From: Niabella beijingensis
GTDB lineage: Bacteria > Bacteroidota > Bacteroidia > Chitinophagales > Chitinophagaceae
NCBI RefSeq assembly: GCF_020034665.1
Contig: NZ_JAIQDI010000002.1
Coordinates: forward strand, 1,302,001-1,366,000
DNA length: 64,000 nt
Reading direction: 5' to 3'
In this document: positions 24,582 through 33,107 of the stretch, piece after piece
Layout: the number at the start of each line of letters is the position of its first letter
Numbering within the stretch: the first letter of the stretch is position 1
The notes under the pieces: generated by a model
Seen by the model: the letters and a program-made list of their open reading frames with translations, nothing else
The model's database searches: none
What the model was told of the DNA's origin: nothing
Translations under genes and position numbers: made by a program

Positions 24582-26060
24582 ATGGAGCGGTTAACCGATA
24601 ATTTATATTCAGGCTCGGGATTCAGCGAATGGGAAATAGGCGATGTTACGATGATCCTGCATAAGGAAGTATATCATCTTTTTCACCTGATCATTCCCAA
24701 TCACGACTATATTGCCCATGCAGTTTCGAAAGATGGTATTACATGGCGGCGGGTAAAGAATGCACTGTTTGTAGGCGATCCCGGTGACTGGGATGATGAC
24801 ATGCTCTGGACCATGCAGGTATATGAGGTCAATAACCGGTTCGAGATGTATTATACGGGATTACAGCGTAAAGACAGGGGCGTGGTGTCAAAGATCGGGC
24901 TGGCGGTGTCGGATAATCTTTTCGATTGGGAGAAAGTGAATGATGAAGTATTTCCTTTCGGACCACGTGCACCGTATTATGAAACCTATGAGAACAATCC
25001 GCGTCTCTGGATGAGCTTCAGGGATCCGTTCCGGTATGATTACGAAGGAAAGACCTTCTTTCTGGTTTGTACACGGTCTGCCACAGGACCGGTTTCGCGA
25101 AGGGGCTGTGTAGGTCTGGTACAGCTGATGGATAAGGAACTGATCTTTCATCAGCCGTTGCATTTCCCCCGGATGTACGATGATGTGGAATGCCCCTGCG
25201 TATTTGAATTCAACGGAACGCACTACCTGTTGGGTTCGATCCGAGAGGATATAAAAGTGCGGTACTGGTTTGCCCCGGAGTTCATGGGGGAATACCATTG
25301 TTTTCATAACAATGTATTACTTCCGCAGGGTAACTATGCAGCCCGGATCCAGAAGGACGGGGATTATTTGCTGATCTATAACTTTTTTTATGCAAACGGA
25401 AATGTCAATGCATTACGTATTTTTCCGCCGCCCAAACAGCTGGAAACAGATGACCGGGGAAGGCTGGTACTGAAGAGCTATTATCGCTGGGACCAGATGG
25501 TGATCCATACCATCATTCAGAATGATATGGGAACCATTATTCCGTTGTTTAAAAATCCCACGGCCGTTTTTGAACAGAGCGATGACCGATGGACCTGCGG
25601 ATCCCGCAGCGGATATGAGGTTTTTGTGATACAAAAATCAGCGCCCAGTTTCATCTGGGAAGGGATACTGGCAGTGGAAGGCATGGGAAAGCTGGGACTG
25701 GTATCGGATATTGATGAGGAAGGATCGGGCTATTACTATAGTTTTGATGTGATCAACAGTGTGGTGCATCTTCAAAGCTGGGGTTTTAATGCGGCCAATA
25801 CCCGGGCAAATTTTATTTACAACGTACTCCAGGATAATATCTTTCATGTGAAAGAAGAAAAAGAATTCCATTTTCGGTTGATCCGTTACGGCAATTATAT
25901 TGAGCTTGCCGTTGATGGTATTGTAAAACTGTCGCTGATCGATTACACATATTTCGGGAACGGTATCGGTTTATATTCCGCTTCTTCAACGATCTCCCTC
26001 AGAAGCTCCACATTGAAAAACCTGCCGGTGCCGGAGAGTGAGTACAGCAATGATCATTGA
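24582..26060 (+). CDS. GH32-like glycoside hydrolase (sucrose or fructoside active), cytoplasmic
   Basis: A 492-residue five-bladed propeller protein of the GH32/GH68 clan with a C-terminal beta-sandwich from about residue 340. Visible catalytic motifs are R147-D148-P149 in SFRDPF and E203-C204-P205 in DVECPCVFEF. The nucleophile is probably Asp21 in WEIGDVTM, which replaces the usual WMNDPNG. The segment HLFHL...IAHAVSKDGITW also fits. No signal peptide is present. It is divergent from the sucrose synthesis gene, with 158 bases between the starts, which implies internal sucrose turnover. The unusual first motif means the reaction could instead be a phosphorylase or transferase. Confidence 0.8.
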   Translation: MERLTDNLYSGSGFSEWEIGDVTMILHKEVYHLFHLIIPNHDYIAHAVSKDGITWRRVKNALFVGDPGDWDDDMLWTMQVYEVNNRFEMYYTGLQRKDRGVVSKIGLAVSDNLFDWEKVNDEVFPFGPRAPYYETYENNPRLWMSFRDPFRYDYEGKTFFLVCTRSATGPVSRRGCVGLVQLMDKELIFHQPLHFPRMYDDVECPCVFEFNGTHYLLGSIREDIKVRYWFAPEFMGEYHCFHNNVLLPQGNYAARIQKDGDYLLIYNFFYANGNVNALRIFPPPKQLETDDRGRLVLKSYYRWDQMVIHTIIQNDMGTIIPLFKNPTAVFEQSDDRWTCGSRSGYEVFVIQKSAPSFIWEGILAVEGMGKLGLVSDIDEEGSGYYYSFDVINSVVHLQSWGFNAANTRANFIYNVLQDNIFHVKEEKEFHFRLIRYGNYIELAVDGIVKLSLIDYTYFGNGIGLYSASSTISLRSSTLKNLPVPESEYSNDH

Positions 26061-26740
26061 TCCTTACCGTCACCGGATAATTTGTGCTCCAGATCCAGCA
26101 GCCGGGTCATATATTCTTCCTGGTTGCTGAGCAGCTGGTCCAGTTTTTCGTGCAGGATGCGCACTTCCAGTTCGGATTTCAGGTTGACCATATAATCCAT
26201 TTTTGAGCGGACACGATCTTTCTCCTCCTGCCGGTTCTGACTCATCATAATGATCGGCGCCTGGAGGGCTGCAAGGCAGGACAGCAGCAGGTTCAGCAGG
26301 ATAAACGGGTAGGGATCGAACCCCTTGTTGTGCATCCAGTAGATATTGATAAAGATCCATATCAGCAGGAAAAGGACAAAAGAAATAATAAAGGGCCAGC
26401 TGCCGCCGAAACCCGATACGCGGTCCGCAAGACGCTGCCCGAGACTCGGTTTATTGCTGTCGTCTTCATCGATCATATCCGAGATGACCGTCTGGTTCGT
26501 CATCGATGAAATAACATTGTCTTCCAGTTCAGAAAGCTGGTGAATATCGCGCAACAGGTATTTGGAAATATAGTGCAGTTTGTATTCGTTCAGCTCGTTT
26601 TGTGAGATGCTGTCGGAACGTTTCAGATCCGGGCGCTCCAGTTTAATGTATTCAAACAATGCGGGACGCAGCCGCCTGCAGGGGATTTTTTCATTTCCAT
26701 TGCCGTTGTCTCTGGAACCTGTAAATACAGAATCGTTCAT
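26054..26740 (-). CDS. DUF1003 membrane protein
   Basis: A 228-residue protein with a soluble N-terminal part of about 100 residues. The DUF1003 core follows, with RLADRVSGFGGSWPFI and two membrane helices separated by the loop IYWMHNKGFDPYPFI, then a charged helix (MMSQNRQEEKDRVRSKMDY) and a C-terminal coiled coil. The family is of unknown function. Its tail overlaps the tail of the GH32-like gene by seven bases in convergent orientation. It stands alone as a transcript. Confidence 0.9.
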   Translation of the reverse strand: MNDSVFTGSRDNGNGNEKIPCRRLRPALFEYIKLERPDLKRSDSISQNELNEYKLHYISKYLLRDIHQLSELEDNVISSMTNQTVISDMIDEDDSNKPSLGQRLADRVSGFGGSWPFIISFVLFLLIWIFINIYWMHNKGFDPYPFILLNLLLSCLAALQAPIIMMSQNRQEEKDRVRSKMDYMVNLKSELEVRILHEKLDQLLSNQEEYMTRLLDLEHKLSGDGKDQ

Positions 26741-26792
26741 ATAGGGACTTTAGTATAAAGCTACGCTTTTGGTGGCTGATTTTAAAGTCTTT

Positions 26793-27665
26793 TCAAAGCC
26801 GTTTCACCACGTATACACCATAGTAACCGTTCGAAACTGCCGGAGCAAAAAGCAGTGTGGCGCTATTTTCAGACCGGCGCTTATTGATTATTTTATCATA
26901 GATCCAGTATACCGTAGTGGTCGATGCAATGCCGATGCCCGCGCCGGTGCTTACATCTGCCAGCCAATGCTTGTCTTTTGCCACGCGTAATACAGCTGTA
27001 GCCGTTGCGGCAGTGTAACCGGCAACCGTATACCAGACGGAGCGCTGACCATATTCCCGCCGCAAAAATTCCGCGGATGCAAAGGCCAGGGAACTATGTC
27101 CGGAGGGGAAGGAGTGATCATTACTTTTATCCGGGCGCAATACCCGGGTGTTGTTTTTCAGCGGATAGACGATTGCAGAAGACAGACCGGCCGATAACGC
27201 ATAAAGTAATGCCTGTTCCCCGGGCTTATGTGCTCCCTTTACGCCGAATGCCTGCAACCCCAATACTGCGGCAGCAGGGGCGAGTGCCGTATAATTCTCG
27301 GGTACCAGGAAGGGACTGGTTTCTTTGCCCGCGCTGCCTGGTGAAACAGTGAACGCTTCTTTTTTATTAACCTTTACAATGGTGGCAACAGTGCCATAAC
27401 TTATAAGGGCTGCAGGCAGAATATAAGAACGGCCGGTAACGCGTTTGGGATAAAAAATATGCTTTCTGATAGCCTGATCTCCCTGCCGGCTGATGCTGTC
27501 AGGAGTTTGCGTTGCCGCGATACCCGGTAGCAGGAACAGGAAGGTGATAAAGGCACTGGTCTTTTGGGGAAGAAAGATCAATATGATTGTTTTTATGCGA
27601 TTTTCAGTAGTGGATAATAATTCATTGCAAAATACGGTGTTACCGGATGTATTCCAAACTGTCAC
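26793..27665 (-). CDS. PAP2 family phosphatase
   Basis: A 290-residue type 2 phosphatidic-acid-phosphatase-like protein of the envelope. The three motifs are present: KNNTRVLRP, FPSGHSSLAF and RVAKDKHWLADV. The first ATG gives about 30 residues before a signal-like hydrophobic stretch (AFITFLFLLPGIAATQ). A TTG at 27581, in frame, would start closer to that signal, so the true start is uncertain. It probably dephosphorylates a lipid pyrophosphate or similar substrate on the periplasmic side. Substrate not predictable. Confidence 0.88.
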   Translation of the reverse strand: MTVWNTSGNTVFCNELLSTTENRIKTIILIFLPQKTSAFITFLFLLPGIAATQTPDSISRQGDQAIRKHIFYPKRVTGRSYILPAALISYGTVATIVKVNKKEAFTVSPGSAGKETSPFLVPENYTALAPAAAVLGLQAFGVKGAHKPGEQALLYALSAGLSSAIVYPLKNNTRVLRPDKSNDHSFPSGHSSLAFASAEFLRREYGQRSVWYTVAGYTAATATAVLRVAKDKHWLADVSTGAGIGIASTTTVYWIYDKIINKRRSENSATLLFAPAVSNGYYGVYVVKRL

Positions 27666-27839
27666 GGTGTTGCCGGAATTAATTCCGTATTTTAAGATGT
27701 TGATGTTAAAGGCGCTGAAACGTCCGGGGCGCCTTTCATCTTCTCATCCGTCACCGCGGAATAGGGAAGGGCCGGCCATTTCGGCCAGTGAGCTGTTTTT
27801 TCATTAATCTAGGTTAAGCGCTGCCCGCCGGAAGCGTGC

Positions 27840-27847
27840 TAAATTTG
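27840..27847 (+). promoter_or_regulatory. -7 box of the LLM oxidoreductase gene
   Basis: TAAATTTG is an exact TAnnTTTG match, followed by TAG, and lies 18 bases before the ATG at 27866. The -33 region reads GGTTAAG, a weak match. Confidence 0.5.
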
Positions 27848-27865
27848 TAGTCAAAACTCAAAGAT

Positions 27866-28897
27866 ATGGAACTAGGTATCAGCATGTTTGGAGATCTTCA
27901 CTTCGACCCGGCAACCAATACGGTTCAGGCACCGGGTGAGCGACTGAAAGAGATCATAGAAGAAATAAAATTAATGGATGAAGTGGGGCTGGATTATTTT
28001 GGTATCGGTGAGCACCACCGGCCGGATTATGCGGTCCCCACTCCTGAGATCGTATTGGCAGCGGCAGCAACGGTTACCAAAAGAATAAAGCTGGGAAGTG
28101 CGGTATCCGTTATCAGCTCATCGGATCCGGTGAAGCTGTACCAGAATTTTGCGATGGTGGACCTCCTTTCTGATGGCCGGGCAGAGCTGATGGCCGGCAG
28201 GGGCAGCTTTATCGAATCATTCCCGTTATTCGGTTACGATCTCCGGGATTATGACGCGTTATTTGAAGAAAAGCTGGAATTGTTGCTAAAGATCAATAAA
28301 AATGCGGTGGTCACCTGGAAGGGAAAACACCGGGCACCATTACAGGAGCAAATGGTATTGCCGAGAGCCACCAACAATCACCTGCCTGTCTGGGTAGCTG
28401 TGGGGGGCACCCCTTCATCGGTGGATCGTGCAGGCCGGCTTGGATTGCCACTGATGATCGCGATCATTGGCGGATCCCCCGCGCAGTTCCAGCCTTTTTT
28501 TGAATTGTATAAAAAAACCTATCAACAATATGGTCATCCTGCGGATCAGTACCAGGTGGGCATACATGTGCATGGTTTTTACGGGGAAGACAGCGCTGCT
28601 TTAAGCGAGATGTATTACCCGTTGTATGCCGCCCAGATGGACCGGGTGGGGCGCAGCAGGGGATGGCCGCCTTACAGAAGGAACCAGTTTGATTTTGGAA
28701 AAACGAAGAATGGGGCACTGGTGATCGGCGATGCCAATGAAGCTATTGATAAGATCTTATACCTGCAGGAGCTATTCGGACTGACCCGCTTTGCCACACA
28801 TATGGATACCGGGGCGCCCATGCATAAAGATATTATGAAATCCATTGAGATCTACGGAACTAAAATAGCACCAAAGGTCCGTGAGGCACTAAAATAA
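27866..28897 (+). CDS. LLM class flavin-dependent oxidoreductase
   Basis: A 343-residue TIM-barrel flavoprotein of the luciferase-like monooxygenase superfamily. Typical segments are MDEVGLDYFGIGEHHRPDYAVPTPEIVLAAAA near residues 42-75, LGSAVSVISSSDPVKLYQNFAMVDLLSDGRAELMAGRGSF near 85-125, and the C-terminal FGLTRFATHMDTGAPMHKD. It probably uses FMN or F420-like flavin to oxidise a small molecule. The substrate is unknown. It is convergent with the GlxA-type regulator gene, seven bases away. Confidence 0.92.
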   Translation: MELGISMFGDLHFDPATNTVQAPGERLKEIIEEIKLMDEVGLDYFGIGEHHRPDYAVPTPEIVLAAAATVTKRIKLGSAVSVISSSDPVKLYQNFAMVDLLSDGRAELMAGRGSFIESFPLFGYDLRDYDALFEEKLELLLKINKNAVVTWKGKHRAPLQEQMVLPRATNNHLPVWVAVGGTPSSVDRAGRLGLPLMIAIIGGSPAQFQPFFELYKKTYQQYGHPADQYQVGIHVHGFYGEDSAALSEMYYPLYAAQMDRVGRSRGWPPYRRNQFDFGKTKNGALVIGDANEAIDKILYLQELFGLTRFATHMDTGAPMHKDIMKSIEIYGTKIAPKVREALK

Positions 28898-28903
28898 TAA
28901 CCG

Positions 28904-29914
28904 CTACGCCGAAAAGGCATAGCTGGCGGAGGGCATTTCAAGATTGGCTTTGTAATATTTATTCCGGTATTCAATTGGGGTGAGTCCGGTCACTTTTTTA
29001 AACACATCCCTGAAAGCCTTGGTATCCGTATAGCCTACATCATACATCACCTCGTTTATGTTCAGGCGTTTGGATTCAAACTTCCGTTTGGCGGCTTCAA
29101 TACGCACCCGTTGGATGTATTCCAGCACCGTATTGTTGGTTGCCTGTTTGAAGCGGCGTTCAAAGCTTCTCCGGCTTACAGCGATCAATGCGGCCAGCTG
29201 ATCGATGCTGATGCGTTCAGCAATGTTCTTTTCGATAAATTCCTGTGCCTTTATGATGCCTTCATCATTATGATCTTTTTGCCCCTTAAAGATCGAAAAG
29301 GCATTCTGGCTGTTCCGGTCAATATCAATGGCAAAATATTTGGCAAGAAGGATGGCTGTTTCCCGGTTGGTGTATTTTTCCACCAGGTAGAGCAGGAGAT
29401 TCCATATAGAGTTGGCGCCACCGCTGGAATAAACTCCGGCTTCGTCGGTGATCACCGTCCCATCGGTTATTTCCACCTGCGGATAGAGCTGCATGAACTC
29501 GTGGTAATAGGCCCAGTGGGTGGAGCATTTTTTGTTATCCAGTATACCGGTAGCTGCCAGCAGGAAGGCGCCCAGGCAAAGTGATGCTACTTCTGTTCCC
29601 CGGGCATGAATGGCTGTTATAAGCGGCAATGCCGGTTCATTGGAAGCAACGGCCTTGCTCATATCGCCGTGAATCAGCGCGGGAATGATCAGGAGGTCGG
29701 CTTCCGTCACATCCTTCAGTAAGCGGTCTGTAGTGACGGCATATAATCCGTTGGAAAGGGGGATCGTTTTTTTCAATCCCACCAGCTCTACCTGGAACTT
29801 CGCGGGGTAACCATTGGCGATCAGGAATTCATTGGCTGTCTGAAAAATCCTTGCGGCAGGTGTTACGGCTTCTATAACACCATTGATAGGGACATAAATA
29901 CAGATCCTTTTCAT
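28904..29914 (-). CDS. GlxA family transcriptional regulator (DJ-1/AraC)
   Basis: A 336-residue regulator with an N-terminal DJ-1/PfpI-like domain (residues 1 to about 190, with SLCLGAFLLAATGILDNKKCSTHWAYYHEF containing the usual Cys and His region) and a C-terminal AraC pair of helix-turn-helix motifs (RISIDQLAALIAVSRRSFERRFKQ and VMYDVGYTDTKAFRDVFKKVTGLTPIEYR). The gene is divergent from the VOC protein gene and convergent with the LLM gene, so it may control either. The effector is unknown. Confidence 0.93.
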   Translation of the reverse strand: MKRICIYVPINGVIEAVTPAARIFQTANEFLIANGYPAKFQVELVGLKKTIPLSNGLYAVTTDRLLKDVTEADLLIIPALIHGDMSKAVASNEPALPLITAIHARGTEVASLCLGAFLLAATGILDNKKCSTHWAYYHEFMQLYPQVEITDGTVITDEAGVYSSGGANSIWNLLLYLVEKYTNRETAILLAKYFAIDIDRNSQNAFSIFKGQKDHNDEGIIKAQEFIEKNIAERISIDQLAALIAVSRRSFERRFKQATNNTVLEYIQRVRIEAAKRKFESKRLNINEVMYDVGYTDTKAFRDVFKKVTGLTPIEYRNKYYKANLEMPSASYAFSA

Positions 29915-30094
29915 CAGTCGATTTTTTATTTTTTATGGTCTGACGGAACTTTGCAACTAATTATTCTCCGGGACAGGGAAAATTATTATGCTTCGGTTCA
30001 TCTCGAAAATTTTTATAAAGATAACTAATGTATCTGTCGCGAACAACCCCTTTTAATGGCGTATATGCCACCAGTTTTACTACCTCAATTTGAT

Positions 30095-30102
30095 CAATTT
30101 TG
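30095..30102 (+). promoter_or_regulatory. Probable -7 box of the VOC gene
   Basis: CAATTTTG matches TAnnTTTG with one mismatch, with TTTTAC about 20 bases upstream. A start near 30109 would place a possible TTG initiator at 30106 outside the transcript, favouring the GTG at 30121. Confidence 0.4.
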
Positions 30103-30120
30103 TAGTTGAAAGAATCGCCT

Positions 30121-30546
30121 GTGATCCGGATAAAATCATATTTAACATTTAACGGAAATTGCCGGGAGGCAATGATTTTTTATAAAAAATGCCTGGGAGG
30201 AGAACTGCATTTTCAGACATTGGGTGAATCGGTGGGGGCCGAGCTCTTACCCAAAGCGCTGGAAACATATATCCTGCAGGCTTCGCTGCGTTCTCCGCAT
30301 GCAGAGATCATAGCAACCGACCTGGTGCCGGAAGAAGGACTATACCAGGGAAATAATGTTGCATTAATGCTCGAATGCAGAAGTCTGAATGAATTAATGC
30401 AGGTCTATCAACGGCTGGGTAAAGGCGGAACGGCTACCCAGCGGGTGATTCCGACGGCATCCGGAAGTTATTATGCCTCGCTGACCGACCGGTTTGGCAT
30501 CCGGTGGATGCTGAATTTCACACCGGAAGGTGTTACCGGACTGTAA
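30121..30546 (+). CDS. VOC family protein (PhnB-like)
   Basis: A 141-residue vicinal-oxygen-chelate fold protein of the PhnB/3-demethylubiquinone-like type. It begins MIRIKSYLTFNGNCREAMIFYKKCLGGEL and ends with YASLTDRFGIRWMLNF, both typical of this group. I chose the GTG at 30121. An in-frame TTG at 30106 adds five residues, but lies at the predicted transcription start. The catalytic role is unknown; many such proteins bind small hydrophobic ligands or metals. The end overlaps the convergent DUF5715 gene by 14 bases. Confidence 0.85.
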   Translation: MIRIKSYLTFNGNCREAMIFYKKCLGGELHFQTLGESVGAELLPKALETYILQASLRSPHAEIIATDLVPEEGLYQGNNVALMLECRSLNELMQVYQRLGKGGTATQRVIPTASGSYYASLTDRFGIRWMLNFTPEGVTGL

Positions 30547-31096
30547 CGTGAAAGCAGCTCACATAATATTCCTTTATAAACAGGATCTTTCCGCGTGCCT
30601 GGTAATTGGCCAGTATGGTGTGCAGCGCCCGTTCCAGCCGCTTATTAGGCCCTTTGCGGCCGTTGAAGCGGATATAGGAAATATCAAAGGAACTACCGTA
30701 ATTATGAGAGCTGACTCCCGAGGTGGCATTCCCGTTCACCCGTCGCAGCCGGCTTTGCGAATGCAGTGTTCTTGTCAGTGAGGTGATCGTAAAACTGCTC
30801 CTGGTCTGTGCATTAAAAGAACGTGCGATCTGGTTAAGGACGGTCTTGGCCCTTGGGGTGAGGTAGGGGCTGCTGTAATTGAGTTTTTGAACCCGGTAGC
30901 CTTTTCCGGAGCTGACCCGGGTCAGTTTTTTTTTGCTTACATAATTTTTTACCTGGGCGCTGCTTTTCAGCAATGGCACACCATGCTGGCGGGCTACGTT
31001 CAGGTGCGCTTTATAGCGGGCGCTCTGCGCAAAAACCGGATTGTAAGCAATAATCCCCCAACATAGCAACAATGTGTAAAATAGACCTGCCTTCAT
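30533..31096 (-). CDS. DUF5715 secreted protein, M15-like putative peptidase
   Basis: A 187-residue exported protein with a signal peptide cleaved near residue 24 (VFAQS). I start it at the ATG at 31096. The longer frame back to 31126 adds ten polar residues that spoil the signal. The central SLTRTLHSQSRL and SSHNYGSSFDIS, plus the closing CFHVTVR, follow the layout of zinc D,D-carboxypeptidases of the VanY/M15 type, with His131, Asp138 and His183 as metal ligands. A peptidoglycan peptidase role is therefore likely but unproven. Confidence 0.85.
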   Translation of the reverse strand: MKAGLFYTLLLCWGIIAYNPVFAQSARYKAHLNVARQHGVPLLKSSAQVKNYVSKKKLTRVSSGKGYRVQKLNYSSPYLTPRAKTVLNQIARSFNAQTRSSFTITSLTRTLHSQSRLRRVNGNATSGVSSHNYGSSFDISYIRFNGRKGPNKRLERALHTILANYQARGKILFIKEYYVSCFHVTVR

Positions 31097-31152
31097 AAAA
31101 TCACAGTGAAGTGGTGAACGGGGCAAAGATAGGGAATGGCAGCGCTGCTTGT

Positions 31153-31827
31153 TTACTGAATATCCGCAAAAGTTCTTTCCGGAAGATTTTTGAATACTTT
31201 ATGTGGAAGTTTCGTATTCGGACTGATGATTGACCAGGCTGTGAGGAAAATGATCCAGAAATCAACCCGGAGACTTTTATGTTTGTTGTACCACATCTCC
31301 AGTTCCCCTTTATACGGCGCAATTACTCTATTGTAATATTCAACCCGGTCCATTTTGGTATTAGTGAGTAGTTGTTCTTCATCCCTGAAAATGATCGATC
31401 CGATCCCAGTGATTCCCGGAACAGAATCATATACATGCTTCCTGATATCTTCAGGATAAGCATTAAATGTTTTATCGACAAGCGGGCGCGGGCCCACAAT
31501 GCTCATGTCTCCTTTCAGCACATTTAATATCTGTGGAAGTTCATTGATTTTTGTCATTCTTAAAAAGCCTCCGATAGGAAGCAACCGGGGATCATTGCGT
31601 ACAGTGATGAGACCGGTACCCATATTCGGACTGTTTTTCAGCATTGTCGCAAACTTTATAATATTAAAATAGCGATTCTTGTAGCCGATCCGTTTTTGCA
31701 GGTAAAAAACATAGTGTTCCCCTGTCAGCAGCAGAATGATCACAATCGGGATCATGAAAGGCAATATAATGAGGAACACTATCAGTGACACAAGGAGATC
31801 AAAAAGACGCTTGAAAAAAGGGTACAT
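31153..31827 (-). CDS. Initiating sugar-phosphate transferase (monotopic PGT)
   Basis: Transfers a sugar-1-phosphate to undecaprenyl phosphate to begin the polysaccharide repeat. The 224 residues have the re-entrant membrane helix near residues 10-35 and the conserved Arg in QKRIG. FRDEE and MSIVGPRPL are core motifs. The catalytic dyad usually written DELPQ is here NELPQ, with Glu retained; I believe this variant is common in Bacteroidota homologues. It is the last gene of the minus-strand locus. The nearby dehydratase and reductase suggest a 6-deoxy-HexNAc as first sugar. Confidence 0.93.
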   Translation of the reverse strand: MYPFFKRLFDLLVSLIVFLIILPFMIPIVIILLLTGEHYVFYLQKRIGYKNRYFNIIKFATMLKNSPNMGTGLITVRNDPRLLPIGGFLRMTKINELPQILNVLKGDMSIVGPRPLVDKTFNAYPEDIRKHVYDSVPGITGIGSIIFRDEEQLLTNTKMDRVEYYNRVIAPYKGELEMWYNKHKSLRVDFWIIFLTAWSIISPNTKLPHKVFKNLPERTFADIQ

Positions 31828-31893
31828 TATTTAGGGATTAGGATCTAAAAATAAAGTTTTCACTCCGAATAATACCAGCTCCGGCTTAAAAAG

Positions 31894-33105
31894 TTACATT
31901 TTTTGATCGAGATTTATACCTGTTTCAATATGTTCAAACCCTGGTATCATCGAATTCAATGCTGCTATAATGTCTTTCTTTTCAGCTTTTGTATCTTCAA
32001 ACACCTGTTTTAGTGTTTGAATGACTTTATCAAGTTCATCTATTTTCCTTCTTTTTGCATTTTTGACAATGCCAAAGGATCCGAAAGTTTTTAAGTCTAG
32101 CTCTTCTTCATCCGTGTAAAATTCCTCGTACAATTTTTCTCCGCTGGTGTTGCTGGAGAAAAAATAAACAGGATAAATTCCCTTTTTGATGTCTTTTGTC
32201 GCTTCTCTGGCTTCTTCTTCTGAAGCACAGCTTTTTGCATCAAATCCCATTTCCTTCAGAAAGGGTTTTACAACATCGGAGAAATTCACCATACTGGATT
32301 CCTCCAGTTTGGGAAAAAAGATTTCTCCCGATTGCCCAAGGATGCAGGCGCATAAGCAGATCTGCCCTGATTCGTCAGGGGAAACAAAAAAACGCTTTAC
32401 GTCGGAAGGGCAGGAGAGCGGCTGTTGTTTTAATACCCGCTCGATAAACCCGGCAAGAAGACTCCCATTTGAAAAAGCCACATTGGCAAACCGGGCAGTT
32501 GTGATCTTCATTTGTTCCGAATACGCCAGAATGACTTCTTCCATCAGTTTTTTGCTGGCACCCATTACATTCACGGGATTTGCTGCTTTATCAGTTGAAA
32601 CACAGAAAAAATGTTTGGGTGGCTGCTTGGATAATAATTCCAGCAGCTCTTTCGCCCGGGTTACGTTGTTATCGATCATCGCTTCAATGGAGAAGATGTC
32701 TTTCTCGGAGCGTACATGTTTGTGCGCTGCAAAATTGGCAACGATATCAAAAGGCCCTTCGTGTTCAAAGATCTTTCTGAAAGCATTATCGCTGAAATTT
32801 ACCGGATATGTTTTGAAGTCGCTCGGTAACTTCAGATCCGTGCGGCTCCGGCAGTCACGCACCAGTTCGGTAAGGCCGTTCTCGTTAATATCCACTACGA
32901 TCAATTTCCCTGGGTTATAACGCACGAGTGCCCGGATAAATGAAGACCCTATGGTTCCGGCACCGCCGATGATCAGGACCTTTTTATCTTTTATTTCGTC
33001 TTGTAGTCTTTTCGCATGCGCTTCCATATCGGGGAGGAAAAGGCTTTGAGAGCGGTAGGTGATATGTGCTCCGATAAATTGCTCGATGTTGAAGTGTAGA
33101 GGCAT
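31894..33105 (-). CDS. UDP-GlcNAc 4,6-dehydratase-like polysaccharide protein
   Basis: A 403-residue soluble SDR of the CapD/FlaA1/WbpM group. After about 40 extra N-terminal residues comes the nucleotide motif IIGGAGTIGSS. The active region is CVSTDKAANPVNVMGASKK, where Met replaces the usual catalytic Tyr (M-x3-K), as in this group. It lacks the membrane helices of long WbpM forms. It should form a UDP-4-keto-6-deoxy-HexNAc, and the next gene encodes a candidate 4-reductase. Together they would supply QuiNAc or FucNAc. Stereochemistry cannot be read from sequence. Confidence 0.88.
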   Translation of the reverse strand: MPLHFNIEQFIGAHITYRSQSLFLPDMEAHAKRLQDEIKDKKVLIIGGAGTIGSSFIRALVRYNPGKLIVVDINENGLTELVRDCRSRTDLKLPSDFKTYPVNFSDNAFRKIFEHEGPFDIVANFAAHKHVRSEKDIFSIEAMIDNNVTRAKELLELLSKQPPKHFFCVSTDKAANPVNVMGASKKLMEEVILAYSEQMKITTARFANVAFSNGSLLAGFIERVLKQQPLSCPSDVKRFFVSPDESGQICLCACILGQSGEIFFPKLEESSMVNFSDVVKPFLKEMGFDAKSCASEEEAREATKDIKKGIYPVYFFSSNTSGEKLYEEFYTDEEELDLKTFGSFGIVKNAKRRKIDELDKVIQTLKQVFEDTKAEKKDIIAALNSMIPGFEHIETGINLDQKM

Positions 33106-33107
33106 AT

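Noticed and set aside
31139..31148. Palindrome GCAGCGCTGC just after the last gene of the polysaccharide locus
   Set aside because: Only ten bases with no loop and no T run, so it is not supportable as a terminator.
32186..32920. Plus-strand 244-codon open frame opposite the 4,6-dehydratase gene
   Set aside because: Low-complexity Ser/Leu-rich antisense translation with no recognisable domain; the minus-strand gene is well supported.
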